This document shows, in pieces, positions 1 through 8,985 of a stretch of 20,000 nucleotides of DNA. The position numbers were made by a program, and so were the translations under genes. The number at the start of each line of letters is the position of its first letter. Within the stretch, counting starts at the first letter, position 1. This DNA comes from Penium margaritaceum (Eukaryota; Streptophyta; Zygnematophyceae; Desmidiales; Peniaceae), in contig SZWC01001210.1 in the NCBI GenBank assembly GCA_023375785.1, positions 1 through 20,000 of the forward strand. The letters run 5' to 3'. The notes under the pieces were generated by a model that did not search any database, was not told where the DNA came from, and worked only from the letters and a program-made list of their open reading frames with translations.

Positions 1-1085
1 TGCTTAGGAGATGCACATGGCCCCCCCTTCCCTCCCCTCATGCATGTTTTCCCTTTTGGTTTTTTTTTTTTCTCTCCACTGATTTGTCTCATTTCCCTTT
101 TAAGTCACACACGTATGAGTACAAAATGATGAAACTAGGAAGCAACTTTCGCACAAATTACTCAACGTGTTGGCGACCTGAGGATTGCTCACTCTTCCAA
201 GGTGTCTGGGGTGACCCTTTCCTTAACCCTGGCCCTTGCCATGAGTGAAAGAGCCCAAGAAAGCATTGCCAAGTTGAGTGATATGAGGAACATCAAGGAG
301 GGAAAACTATGCCAAGTTTTTTTCTGAGATTTTCCGCATTTTTTTATTACAAGGGGTACTTCGTAACCCAAAAAAGTCCCTGGACTCAGAGTGCAAGCAT
401 TTTCGTCATTGAGTTTATGGCCTACCAAGTGTGTGCCTGACAGACATGGCCACTTTCCTTGACTCCCGGTCCTCCCTTCCGTAACGCATTCACCCACTTT
501 CTCTAATGGAAAAAAGATTTTATCGCAAAATGTACCCTCCTTCTAATACTTTGTAATGGATTTTTTAACCTCTAGAGATTTGCATAGACACCCCTTGATG
601 TTATCAACAACCCGCGGCTTCTCTATGGAGTTTCTCACGGCGATCACTCACTACACGGTGTCACACACGTTGATCCACTCAAGCACCCGAGGCCCAACAT
701 ATTTGCCATTGTGTTTCATGTATTTTGAGGAGGCACTCAATATGTTTGACAGTTCTCATTGAAGTAAAATCACTGCTTGATATGAATTATTCAATAGTCT
801 AAGATTCTTCTATCGTCTTTTGCTATGCACCTCATCCATGTGAACCGTCCACACTTCGTATGAAAGCATCGCAATGCCTGAGGGACAGCCGTCACATAAA
901 CTACAAGACCTCAGCCTTGCACGAGTTTTCAATGCATCTCCACCGTCCAGAGCATTGCAAAATTTGCAATGACAACAGTGAAAACAGCGAGTGCACCAGG
1001 CCAAGAGCAGTGTTAACTGGTGAAGACTCTGGCAACGAAGATCAGCACCAAGTAGGCTACGGCACTCTCCGAGAGAACCAGGTCG
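1..1085. other. Stretch with no recognisable gene
   Basis: I see no supportable gene here. There is a T-rich run at about 59-72. Open frames at 189-497 (minus) and 556-762 (plus) show no motif, domain or family resemblance that I recognise and are of a length expected by chance. The stretch is probably decayed repeat DNA, since the sequence to its right is. Confidence 0.5.
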
Positions 1086-1089
1086 CATG

Positions 1090-1500
1090 TGTAACCTTCA
1101 ATGTCAATCGCATAGCACCGAAGAATCCAATGTCCAGTCTGGTGACAAAACCCTCAGGTTTGTCGAACCCTTCTCCCGGGCCATTCCCTGCCGAGGCAAC
1201 ACCTGGCACAATAAGAGGCACCGACCAACAAGCTATCCATAGAGAAGATGAGTACGAGAAGTTCTCACGACTAAAAATCCTTAACGCCCATCTGCTCCAA
1301 CATCTCAAGGTGACAATGGAAAAGCTTCAAAATGTGCATGTGCAAAAAGCACCACTCACTGAGGGAAGATCCAATGCTTAAGAGAGCCCCAAAATCAATG
1401 AGCACTTCCTTTGCAGTTCGTTCAAGCAAAATCCAAAGGACCAAGACTTGATTCGACTTTCTCGACTCTTCATCCTGGCGCTGTTGTTTCAGACAGTCAC
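1090..1500 (+). pseudogene. Ty3/Gypsy gag N-terminal remnant
   Basis: Decayed gag related to the gag of element A. An open frame runs from 860 to 1381. Its last 40 or so residues (1260-1380) resemble a coiled-coil-like stretch in A's gag: LNAHLLQHLKVTMEKLQN here against LNTHILQQLNVAIEELSN on the minus strand at about 6090-6150. DNA similarity extends upstream through a shared GGCACCG.CCAACAA at about 1213-1230. After a frame break, 1405-1480 resembles the start of the capsid-like region of element C (a pattern F..A..SK...R.TW). Similarity fades after about 1500. The alignment was by eye and the boundaries are soft. The part at 860-1090 has no counterpart that I can see. Confidence 0.5.
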
Positions 1501-1609
1501 ACAAGAGTTTTCCGGGCTTCCAGTAATTCTCGCATAGCTAATTATCCCGTGTATCAACAGCGTCAATCTCCACGGAAGAGGAATCCTTCAATTGAAACTT
1601 TTCGCCTCT

Positions 1610-1700
1610 AAAATATGGATTGTGGCCCTATGGACACTAGTCGTTGTATTCCTACATCCGAGCATTCCACTTGGTAATATTGATGCAATTAGCTACCGTT
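1610..1700 (-). pseudogene. Gag fragment, opposite orientation
   Basis: About 80 bases here match, in the same orientation, the stretch at about 5404-5480, which belongs to the minus-strand gag of element A. They share ATATGGATTGTGGCC-like sequence at the left and GATGCAATTAGCT-like sequence at the right. This part of gag lies just upstream of the zinc knuckle. The fragment therefore faces the opposite way to the gag remnant immediately to its left. Similarity is about 70% by eye over a short length, so the call is tentative. Confidence 0.4.
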
Positions 1701-1873
1701 GGCCAATATGAACGGCTCACATTGTTACTTTTGAGGAGTTTCTTTGTCAATCAATGGAAAGAAGCGACACATGCCTCTCGACGAGCGACCCAAGAAAGCG
1801 TACCACCTGCCCAATGAGAAAAACTTGCACGAACTGGTGGCCAATATGAACGTTTCGCATTACCACGTATGAG
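1700..1873. repeat. Short direct repeat pair (1700-1735, 1838-1873)
   Basis: The 15-mer TGGCCAATATGAACG occurs exactly at 1700-1714 and 1838-1852. Each copy is followed by diverged but alignable sequence ending in TGAGGA. Spacing is 138 bases. I do not recognise the unit. It may be the scar of a local duplication in a decayed element. Confidence 0.6.
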
Positions 1874-2290
1874 GATTCTTAAGATCGCAAAGTTCCACAA
1901 GTCGTACGAGGATGACCAACTAGATATACAGTTATGAGTTGGGGGTTGTGAAAGTCACAGAGCCACACCAAAAGATGGAGAAGTTTCCCATGTTTTGTTA
2001 GCATCAACATGGTTTGGGAGCTGGTTAACACAACAAAACAAGGGTCCTTGCAGGAGAAATCAATGACTTATAACTGTAGATCCGTCAACTTTGCAAACCA
2101 CTCTGACTGCAAAGAGGAAACCTTCACAATGTAAAATTTTGGAGGAATTGTCCAATAAGGGACCATGCAATGATCCGCCTGCATGATTTCTTGCACCGAC
2201 ACTTTTTGCATGTGGATAGGAGCGGCTTAGTCTATGTCAACATCAATAGCAAGAGGCAGCACCTGCCTCTAAACGAGCGACCAAGTATGG
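1738..2290 (+). repeat. Diverged direct repeat with a shared peptide (about 1741-1790 and 2230-2282)
   Basis: Two stretches about 490 bases apart share a similar DNA sequence and, read on the plus strand, a similar peptide: INGKKRHMPLDERP at the first and INSKRQHLPLNERP at the second. The first frame continues to a stop near 1873. The second lies in a 61-codon open frame (2170-2355). I do not recognise the peptide. It could be a remnant of a duplicated coding region or of an unknown repeat. DNA between and around the copies (1880-2170, 2360-2560) shows nothing else identifiable. Confidence 0.5.
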
Positions 2291-2726
2291 AGCAGCGATT
2301 ATGGGAAGGAGCAGAGGAGGCACCGGTAGAGGAAGTTGAACTAGTTGTAAAATGATGCATACAACTGATGTCATTGGACGTGACACAACAATGCATGTAA
2401 TGTGTTGTAGAATCATGGCTAGTCCATGTGCAATAAAGAGAAGCTGAGGAAAACACGGTAGCAGACACGATAGCATAAACATCATCGACCTCATTTGTAG
2501 CTATTTCGGAAGAGTTTGCATCCCCGGTCAACTTGTTCGAAGGAATTTTCCCTTAGGAAGTGCACCAAGATTTACCTTGGAAATACAATGTTGATGTAAC
2601 ACGCTTTCTCTGTAGCTCCTGCACAAAACTCATCGTCCAATTTTGCAAAAGGGCATCCAGAGTTTGCTACATGGGTTTTACTCTCCACCTGGCTCTTGGG
2701 GAAATCATTATCAACGACTTGTACAG

Positions 2727-2751
2727 GGAGACTCGAATGTTTTGAGTCTCC
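2727..2751. repeat. Perfect 8-bp inverted repeat in A's tail
   Basis: GGAGACTC (2727-2734) and GAGTCTCC (2744-2751) form an 8-bp stem with a 9-base loop. The equivalent place in element B (about 9196-9220) keeps a 6-bp version, GGAGAC...GTCTCC. Presence in both copies suggests it was part of the ancestral LTR. Confidence 0.6.
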
Positions 2752-3014
2752 GGAGGCCCATTTCTATTTTTCCTCAACCTCTCGTTCTAGGTCTAGGACG
2801 AGTGTGATATTACTTTGAACTTATGAGTTTCCACATGTTTACATAGAAAACAACTCAGAGTTCATACGAATCAAACTAGACTTTTGGTTTCTACACAATG
2901 GCACAAAACTGTTGCAGACGAGGCATGTCTAGGAATTTTGCACTGGCACTTTTCATTTACTTCGCACATCACTTCCTCACTCTCTATCTCTCGCCTTGCT
3001 TAATTCATGAGGCA

Positions 3015-3250
3015 AGAAGGAGAGGGCGAGGACGAGGGCCCGAGGGCCCGAGGCCACAGGCCTCGACCCTTGAGGCCTTGCCGCCTCCTGGCCGCCGATC
3101 AAGCATCCAGCTCAATCGGCAGCCGGCGGTGGTCGACCGATGGCTAGCCAGTCACCTGTCTGGCCGCCGGCCGTCCAGCCGACTGGCAGCCATCTGGCCG
3201 ATGGCCTGTAAAGAGCTGGCCAGCCCTCGTAGTGGCGAGGGGTGGTGTCC
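3015..3250 (-). repeat. GC-rich block of element A
   Basis: A sharply GC-rich island in AT-rich surroundings, made of overlapping TGGCC, CCGGCC and GGCCAGC words. The reverse complement of 8775-8985 resembles it, including GGC.AGTCACCTG and CTGGCC..CCAGCCCTCG stretches. In both elements it lies on the 3' side of the integrase in the same relative orientation, so it belongs to the family. In A it directly abuts the truncated integrase. Confidence 0.65.
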
Positions 3251-3259
3251 AAGCACATG

Positions 3260-4040
3260 CGTAGCTTCTGCTCCAAAGTGCGATTATGTGCTCTATTTGT
3301 CTGTTACTTTGAGGGTAAAATGCTCTGATATTTGTGACTCGCTGCCAAAGAAATCATGCATTGTTTGCCAAAACATACTAGCAAATTTTCTATCACAATC
3401 AAAGATGATGCGCAACAGTAACGGTGCTTCACAACATCCTTGAAGAAGCTACGAGCGGTCTCCTCTGTATTCACATCAGTGGTTATAGGAATGAATTATG
3501 TCATCTTCGGAAAAAAAATCTACAACCACTAGTATTGCATTGTGGCCACATGCCGTATTCAGAAGACCAACAGTTAAATCCATGCTGACGCACTACTATG
3601 GAGTTCCCAGGATGGGAAGATGATAGAGAAGTCTAGCATGATTTTCTTACTAGCCTTGTTCCAAAGACATGAGTCGCATGTCATGCAATAGTTATGGATA
3701 TCAACACTGTATCGTGGCCACTGATAGTGGTTCGTGAGTGCATGTCCACTCTTTTAAGGTCCCACATGACCTCAAACCGGAGGGTCATGGAACTTGGAGA
3801 TAACCTTCGCTCGAAGGTCTCCTGATTCCGGTAGAACGATTTGTTCTCTAGGCCAAAAAAATCCTGCAACATCCATCAATTTGTACTTGTCCACATTTTG
3901 AGAGTCTTGGAACCAAAAATCCACACAATGCTTTATCCATATCCTATTTCCAAAGCAATTGTAGTGGATGATCTCTCGAGCTGGTTGTCGCAGGGATGCA
4001 AGGGGGTGTCGTGTTGGCAGTGTAGCGTACATGCGCAATG
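3260..4040 (-). pseudogene. Integrase remnant of element A
   Basis: Minus-strand remnant of Ty3/Gypsy integrase. From the right: a stretch with ASLRQPAREIIHYN (about 3955-4000), then WFQDSQNVDKYKLMDV (about 3880-3930), then PESGDLRAKVISKFHD before the zinc-binding region (about 3785-3830). After frame breaks, the start of the catalytic core reads TACGHNAILVVVD (about 3530-3570). Each piece has a close match in element B (6990-7480), e.g. PPESGDLQAKIISQFHD-like and SACGHDAILVVVD sequences. It is broken by several stops and frameshifts. The integrase C-terminal region and chromodomain seen in B are missing, and the GC block follows at once, implying a deletion of roughly 1 kb. It is non-functional. 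Confidence 0.75.
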
Positions 4041-4049
4041 TCTAGTCTT

Positions 4050-4995
4050 ATTGTGCACGCGCATTTGGCCGTGCATCTCTGTATTCCTTCAAGTTTGTGA
4101 AATACACTTCACTCATGTAGTCACACAACGTCTTCCAACTTATCCAAGTCTAGCTTGTTGTCATCGTGGTGGTCTTATCTTTGAGCTTCTAGCTAGCAAA
4201 AACATGACGTAAGTACTCCAACAGGAAGCACTTTGGGTACTTGAAGGTCTGGATCCCATCGCGCTTGGTGAAGCTTTTGGCTTCTTTCACAAGTGTGGTG
4301 AATCACTCAAGTAGGTATTGAGCGAGCTACCTAGCTGCTTGAATTCCTTGATCTCATGGAAGGCACGCCGCGCCTCGTTGCATTGGATGAACTTCTTATG
4401 GCTTATCGAGCAAAATTCCTCCCACAACATGGGCTACCACTCAAGGTGTGGCTGCTACGCGTCTCGCTCCTTGACCACAAACTTGAAGAGCTTGTCTTCA
4501 AGCCGCGTCATGGCAAGGTCGTACCACTAACCGAGTGGAGCCTTTTGGACACGCAGGATATACTCCGTACCGTTTAACGTGTCATTCAGCTTCACGCCCT
4601 CCATAAGATCTCCACACTATGGAGGAAGGATGTGTTCATGACAGGCCCCCGATGTGGTCGAGGTAGGCACATCCTTGCTACCACTAGCAGTGGCACTAGC
4701 ACTCGTGGCTCACTGCAATCACTACTGCATCCGCACTTGGGTCATGCTCTATAATGCCTTGTCAATTTCATTACATCGGTGGGTTGCCTCATGAGCAGCC
4801 AAACGCTGCAACTGGTGATCACGGTCGAGATGCGTGATGCTCTGTCCGATGTGGGCCAATAGGTTGGTGAATGCAAACTTCAAGTTTTCAGAACGCAAGA
4901 TGATGACATTGAAATGAGCAAGCACACTTGACGATGAGCAGTAGTTACCTTGTAAAGGGTTTGGCAATGGAGGATTTTGCAATGGAGGATTTTGA
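4050..4995 (-). pseudogene. Second, different gag-like sequence inside element A
   Basis: Minus-strand, decayed. A 92-codon open frame (4749-5027) begins with a Pro/Asn-rich repeat (QNPPLQNPPL) followed by a probably helical stretch (NLKFAFTNLLAHIGQSITHL). After frame breaks comes a capsid-like region with LEDKLFKFVVKERDA (about 4465-4510) and EARRAFHEIKEFKQLGSS (about 4322-4375), the helical pattern of retrotransposon gag proteins. A further stretch, LCDYMSEVYFTNLKEYRDA (about 4065-4125), leads directly into the integrase remnant. It does not resemble the gag of A, C or D, so it appears to come from another retroelement lineage, by insertion or recombination. I saw no terminal repeats around it. 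A host gene of similar helical composition is a less likely alternative. Confidence 0.5.
4964..4993. repeat. 15-bp perfect tandem duplication
   Basis: GCAATGGAGGATTTT occurs twice in tandem (4964-4978, 4979-4993). It lies exactly where protease homology of element A ends and the different gag-like sequence begins, so it may mark a rearrangement junction. As 15 bases is five codons, it also keeps the minus-strand frame open. Confidence 0.8.
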
Positions 4996-4999
4996 TAAG

Positions 5000-5060
5000 C
5001 TCCTCCATCAAGTAATGAATGTACCATTTTGTGAAATTTTTAAGCTCTCAAGTGTACTCG
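5000..5060 (-). pseudogene. Protease active-site fragment of element A
   Basis: Minus-strand reading gives MVHSLLDGGAY with the catalytic aspartate codon at 5007-5009. The DNA aligns well with the protease of element C at 18944-18982, where the peptide is LALLDGGAS; they share AAGCTCCTCCATC and GTACCATT on the plus strand. Homology to protease stops just after the active site. The stretch at 5060-5260, between this and the zinc knuckle, shows no clear motif but lies where the gag-protease linker should be. Confidence 0.65.
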
Positions 5061-5282
5061 TAGCCGTGTCATTGGTTGTTTTTCCTCGTGCCTTTCCTTG
5101 AACTTTGTGATTTAAGAACCCCGGTCTACGGCTCAGTGAGCCACTCAGATGGACGGTATGTTGGCATAGAGTTTTCTCACCGAGCAGGAGATTTCCCATC
5201 TGCTCCTGCCCTTTGTCGTTTTGTGACTCCTCATTTTGCGCTGTGACTTACCTCCTTTTTTGGCACGTTGTTTCCATTTCTG

Positions 5283-5324
5283 ACAGTCGCACCAGATGTG
5301 CCCGGGATTTTTTCAAGTCCAGCA
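5283..5324 (-). pseudogene. Zinc knuckle of element A gag, one Cys codon lost
   Basis: On the minus strand the pattern is C-W-T-stop-K-N-P-G-H-I-W-C-D-C, that is CX2CX4HX4C with the second cysteine codon changed to TGA (5313-5315). This is the nucleic-acid-binding CCHC knuckle at the C-terminus of gag. Basic residues follow (KWKQRA). It marks the end of A's gag and precedes the protease fragment, the normal order. Confidence 0.75.
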
Positions 5325-5399
5325 CAGCTGTTGTTTGCACTGATTGAGTGTGTCAATGTCCATCAGAGACAAGGTTTTGTTGATTATGAAATCCATCTG

Positions 5400-6300
5400 C
5401 CACGATATGGATTGTGGCCTTAGCATTGCCAACATCTGGACTCCTGTATCCGGGCATTGTTTTTGGCACTGTCAATGCAATTGGCTGCTGCAATCATTGG
5501 TGAAAGGTCGTCCTAGATTCCAAACATCAAGATGTCTTGCCTGATGTCACTCCTGAGGCCATTTCACTAGAAGCAGACGTCATCGGGAGCAAGGTTACTG
5601 TTGGTGATGATTTTACGCATGTTTCAAGTATAATCTATCACTCTGGACTGCTAATGTATGCGCTGAAACTTGTACCATTCAACAGAAATATTCTTCAGTT
5701 TTCCAAATCATGTGAAGATGACGCAAACAAATCCTGTCTACTTATCCTGTGGATTCAGTGAGTCATGCCATATTGAATTGATGTGATTGAGAGGTAGAAT
5801 TCTTACGGTGGATGATGTGAGAACAGTCGCATGAGCCGTTGATCTAGCTTTGCCGGTCTCTTGCTGCCATTGGATGGTCTTTAGATTTGACCACCAACTC
5901 AAGGCTGTGCCATGCAAAAGGCAGGGCCACGAGATCCTTTCTTTATTCATTTATCCCAAAAGTGGTGCAGTACACCTCCAGCCACATCCAAAATGTTTGT
6001 CTGTGGAGTTTGCAGGATTGAACGGCTCAAGAATTTTCACTCTAATTTGGAGCTTGCTTGAGGCTAGGAGATTTCTCTCAATGAACACTGCTTTTCATGC
6101 ATGTGCATTTGAAAGCTCCTCTATCGCCACGTTGAGTTGTTGGAGGATATGGGTATTGAGGCTCTCGAGTCGTGACAAGTTTAGGCATGGGTCTTTATTC
6201 ATGCATTTTGTTGGCCGGTGCCTGCCATTTCGCCATTTGCCACCCTAGCGGGCAACGGCAAAGGCAAAGGATTTGCCGAGTCCTAAGGGTCCGTCACTGG
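5400..6300 (-). pseudogene. Gag remnant of element A
   Basis: Minus-strand gag. From the right: a coiled-coil-like stretch LNTHILQQLNVAIEELSN (about 6090-6150), then EPFNPANSTDK (about 5995-6030), which matches PEPFDLANSKGP in element C. Next comes LLHGTALSWWSNLKTIQW (about 5867-5920), the gag helix with the conserved WW also seen in D (MALQWWSALC). Then DILMFGI, PMIAAANCID and NNARIQES (about 5410-5545), matching AIFGIQKD, RMIAGAERID and YNAYIQES of C. Many stops and frameshifts. A and C are thus distant members of one lineage. A small open frame at 6245-6511 upstream may hold the divergent N-terminus but has no motif. Confidence 0.75.
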
Positions 6301-6309
6301 GTTGGCCAT

Positions 6310-6770
6310 CCAAGTCGTCGATGTTGCACCATTTGTTGCGAAGGTAGACGCTATAGTATGGTTTGCCTAGAGAGCCATTTACTGCATGCTTCTTATCCTC
6401 CATCGTTGGACTCTTTGCCAGCTGTATCTGCTTGTCACCGGTTGCGTTTGCGTTTGAAGGTGCTCTTTGATAATTTTCAACATCCCCTAAATTCTTGCCA
6501 AAGTATTTCAAAGGAGCAACTCATGACACGACATCATGCAAAACATTTGACCGAAACACACAAGACCTCAAGTGTGCCTCATTCTTGTACTTGTACATAC
6601 ACACTAAAAAAAATTGACACTTTTCTTTCAAATACACTTACAAATGATTNTGAAGCACTCGAGGTCATAACAGGTGGCTAAAATGCCCTCAGTGGGTCGG
6701 CGTACAAATCTGGTGGTCAACGTGTAGTAGACAATAAATCAAAGGAAATCAATGTCCACATGCAGAGCTT
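6310..6770. other. Stretch with no identified feature between elements A and B
   Basis: This is where 5' ends of A (minus) and B (plus) would be expected, but I find no LTR, no primer-binding site on either strand and no protein similarity. A single ambiguous base (n) is at 6650 after an A-rich, AC-rich stretch. Internal truncation of both elements is the simplest explanation. Confidence 0.5.
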
Positions 6771-6779
6771 AGGGACTTG

Positions 6780-6990
6780 TGATCGTCCATTGGTTTTTTT
6801 TTCCAAGCACAACCAAGCTGTCAAAACGATAGGCACATTCGAGCAAATACCTCAGCCGATTCTCATTCATATGAGAACTTCGGCCGGGACACATCAACGT
6901 GGCCGATCCACTAAGCCGACAGCGTATGAAAATTAAGGCAACCACCGATGTTGGTGCATGTTTTATGGCCATTGCAACGGCAACAGTTAA
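6780..6990 (+). pseudogene. RNase H C-terminal remnant of element B
   Basis: The plus-strand frame contains RPGHINVADPLSRQ (6881-6922), the signature end of Ty3/Gypsy RNase H, equal to KPGRINPADPLSRR in D. Before it, SKYLSRFSF (about 6842-6868) corresponds to the segment following the QARW motif. A stop interrupts this stretch at about 6869-6871. The rest of pol upstream (protease, reverse transcriptase) is not visible, so B is truncated on the 5' side. The frame continues into the linker to integrase, with a PPAPLRQPP stretch (about 7000-7025) shared with A. Confidence 0.7.
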
Positions 6991-7910
6991 AACACTAGAT
7001 CCCCCGGCACCTCTACGGCAACCACCTTGAGAGATTATCCACTATAACAAGTTTGTAAACAGGATCCAGATGGGGTACAATGTGGATTCTTGGTTTCAAG
7101 GCTCTCAGAATATAGACAAGTACGGATTGGTGGAGGCCGCAAGAATCTTATGGAGAACAAGTTGTTGTGCCAGAATCAGGAGACCTTCAAGCAAAGATTA
7201 TCTCCCAGTTCCACGATCTGCCGGTCGCAGGTCATGTGGGACCTCAAAAGACCAAACGGGCGCAATCGGACCACTACTAGTGGCCAGTATGGAGTGTCAA
7301 TGTCGATAAGTAAAGAAAAACATGTGACCCATGTCTGTGGAGTAAGGCTAGTAATAAAATTCCCCGCAGGACCTTTCCAATGGCTTCCCCAAGGAACCAT
7401 GGGAGTGCGTCAACATGGACTTCATTACTCGTGTTCCAGATTCGGCTTGTGGCCACGATGCAATACTAGTGGTTGTGGATCTTCTGACAAACATGACACA
7501 ATCTATTCCTGCAACAACCAATGTGAATGCAAAAGAGACTGTTGGTCTCTTGTTTGAGGGTGTCGAGAAATACCACAGCTTGCCATTGCGCATTATCTTT
7601 GATCGAGATAGAAAACATACTAGTAATACTTGGCAAAACATGCACAAGAACTTTGATAGCGAGTCGCCAATGTCAATAGTGTTTCACCCTCAAACTGACA
7701 AAGAGAAGGCATGTATCGTAATCTAGTGCAGGTGATCCGCAAGTACGTGGACCCTGCCATGAATGATTGGGAAGAATTCCTGGCACTGGCAGAGTTTGCG
7801 ATGAACAACTATATGAATGAATTTACACAGTTAACACCGTTTGTGCTTAATGGTGTTTGGCATGTAGTGGTGCCCTCTTCATTGGTGTACAGTGGGAGTA
7901 CAGGAGGTTA
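6990..7910 (+). pseudogene. Integrase (zinc-binding and catalytic core) remnant of element B
   Basis: In order: EIIHYNKFVNRIQMGYNV (7029-7082, after a stop), WFQGSQNIDKYGL, a PESGDLQAKIISQFHD-like stretch (about 7160-7215) and GHVGPQKT at about 7230-7255, the part before the zinc-binding region. The catalytic core starts at MDFITRVPDSACGHDAILVVVD (7415-7480; first Asp at 7418-7420). The second Asp lies in FDRDRK (7601-7603), followed by HPQTD (about 7687-7700). A small deletion at about 7700-7710 removes the usual GQTE run and shifts the frame; the reading resumes as LVQVIRKYVDPAMNDWEEF. It has several frame breaks and is non-functional. It is the better copy of the A/B family. Confidence 0.85.
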
Positions 7911-7949
7911 GGTTCCTTCTGCTCAAGCCTCTGTCGAATGCATAGACTC

Positions 7950-8275
7950 CTCATTATAGGAGATGGAGGGTCACCTTCAAGCTGCTCGGCAACGAAAAAA
8001 CGCATATGCAGACAAAATCCGCCGTTAGGTCACGTTTGACATTGGTGGCAAAGTGTTGCTTAGCATTAAGAACCTTCGGCGTAAGTCACCAAGGGCACGG
8101 AAACTTCTACCGAAGTGGATTGGGTAACTTGCCATCGTGGCACGCATCGGGCCAGCTACATACCAATTGTTGCTTCCGCCAAGTATGAAGATAGATGATG
8201 TGTTTCACATGAGCCTATTGGCTCCATACACGGCAAACAAAATCGTTCAGCCACCGCCAGCACTCCTTACTGCCA
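7950..8275 (+). pseudogene. Integrase C-terminal domain remnant of element B
   Basis: The plus-strand frame reads through QRKNAYADKIRR (about 7990-8025), GGKVLLSIKNLRRKSPRA (about 8045-8098), LLPKWIG, then ARIGPATYQLLLPPSMKIDD (about 8130-8190) and VFHMSLLAPY (8199-8228). This is the GPY/F module and the following LP..ih.VFHvSLLkpy pattern that closes Ty3/Gypsy integrases; D has the equivalent DHYGIHPVFHASLLKAY. Stops occur at about 8027 and 8127. It leads to the chromodomain with an ATYQL-PPPALLTANG linker. Confidence 0.8.
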
Positions 8276-8279
8276 ATGG

Positions 8280-8455
8280 CTAATACGAGGTCCTTTGCCT
8301 ACTCCAACACCGAGAGCATACACTCCAGTCACTCGTTGTTAGGGAGATTATCGTTCATTAGGCTGGTTGTGGACCAGAACATAGCTCATGGGAGCCCGAA
8401 TCTTGGTTGCCCACAAGGGTGGTCAACGAGTATTGGAGCGAACTTGCACCTCACA
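8280..8455 (+). pseudogene. Chromodomain remnant of element B
   Basis: After a stop at about 8280 the frame reads YEVLCLLQHRE, then VVREIIVH-stop-AGCGPEHSSWEPE (about 8333-8403) and VVNEYWSEL. This is the chromodomain pattern YEVE.IL.HR...(R)..YLV.W.GYGPE..SWEPE, which in chromoviruses binds modified histones and directs integration. W of the W-x-GY motif is replaced by a stop or neighbouring change. It places B among chromoviruses. Confidence 0.75.
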
Positions 8456-8756
8456 CCGATCAACGTGAGGTACCACCTGAACGCGGAAAAAGTGAACAAC
8501 ATTCCTAAAGGGCGGAATTCATGAACAACGACCATACGATGTTGGGGACGCCCAACATGGTTGTCGTGCGGACACTCCAGCCTAAAGGGAGGAGGCCCCT
8601 AGCTGTGCTGATCGACAAGCTGCAGCTTTGGTCCAAGTGCCATTCACGCGTTCATGTCTTAGCTGGTGATTGGAGATTGTTAAGTTTTCTTTCACAATGT
8701 TGATGCTTCACTACCCGATACTCCTACTTCTCATTCATGAACCGGGACCGTTCCTA

Positions 8757-8770
8757 AAAGTGGGGAGGAA
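8757..8770 (+). promoter_or_regulatory. Probable polypurine tract of element B
   Basis: AAAGTGGGGAGGAA is an almost pure purine run just upstream of the putative LTR start (TGAGGGCC at about 8778). This is the expected place for the plus-strand DNA primer of an LTR retrotransposon. The interval 8460-8756, between chromodomain and this tract, has no clear motif. Confidence 0.5.
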
Positions 8771-8774
8771 TACA

Positions 8775-8985
8775 GCGTGAGGGCCGGTTCGGCCCTCCCC
8801 TTCCTTGCGACCAGCGAGGGCTGGCCGGTGGCCAGCTCTTGCCAAAGAGGGCTGGGTGGTGGCAAGCCACGCGCTGGCTACAGGCCAGCTGGCAACCAGC
8901 CACCCGGGTGGCCGGCCGTTGGTCAGGTGACTGGCCGGCCATCTGTCGGCCAGCCCCAGCCCCAGCCGCTGATCNGAGAGAGAGA
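8775..8985 (+). repeat. GC-rich block of element B
   Basis: Island rich in CCGGCC, TGGCC and CCAGCC words, with CCCCAG repeated in tandem near 8955-8967. It matches the reverse complement of 3015-3250 in element A, and holds the same position and orientation relative to the integrase of its own element. Confidence 0.65.

Larger units (their letters stand above)
2560..3255 (-). repeat. LTR-like tail of element A
   Basis: Read on the minus strand, this follows the integrase remnant of element A and matches the tail of element B in the same relative order. Both have a GC-rich block, then a degenerate hairpin, then a stretch beginning AAATGGGCCTC.GGAGAC (about 2757 downward here, 9187 upward in B), then an AAAACCC-containing stretch. 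Shared sequence beyond the chromodomain position in two copies of a family is most simply LTR. No TG/CA ends or target duplication can be recognised, so the limits are estimates. An open frame at 2898-3443 on the other strand is a by-product of the GC block. Confidence 0.5.

Noticed and set aside
1411..1504. Minus-strand KPGKLLCDCLKQ resembling a zinc knuckle of element A
   Set aside because: Only the end of a knuckle fits and the plus strand over the same bases aligns to gag sequence, so I could not support it as a separate feature.
2898..3443. 181-codon plus-strand open frame over the GC-rich block
   Set aside because: It consists of Arg/Pro/Gly-rich translation of the GC block flanked by remnants that match element A on the other strand.
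4318..4577. Plus-strand open frames of 70-73 codons (4318-4530, 4356-4577)
   Set aside because: The minus strand carries gag-like helices over the same bases, with neighbouring pieces on both sides in the same orientation, which is the better explanation.
6769..6972. 67-codon minus-strand open frame near the start of element B
   Set aside because: The plus strand reads RPGHINVADPLSRQ here, a clear RNase H end, so this is the opposite strand of that.
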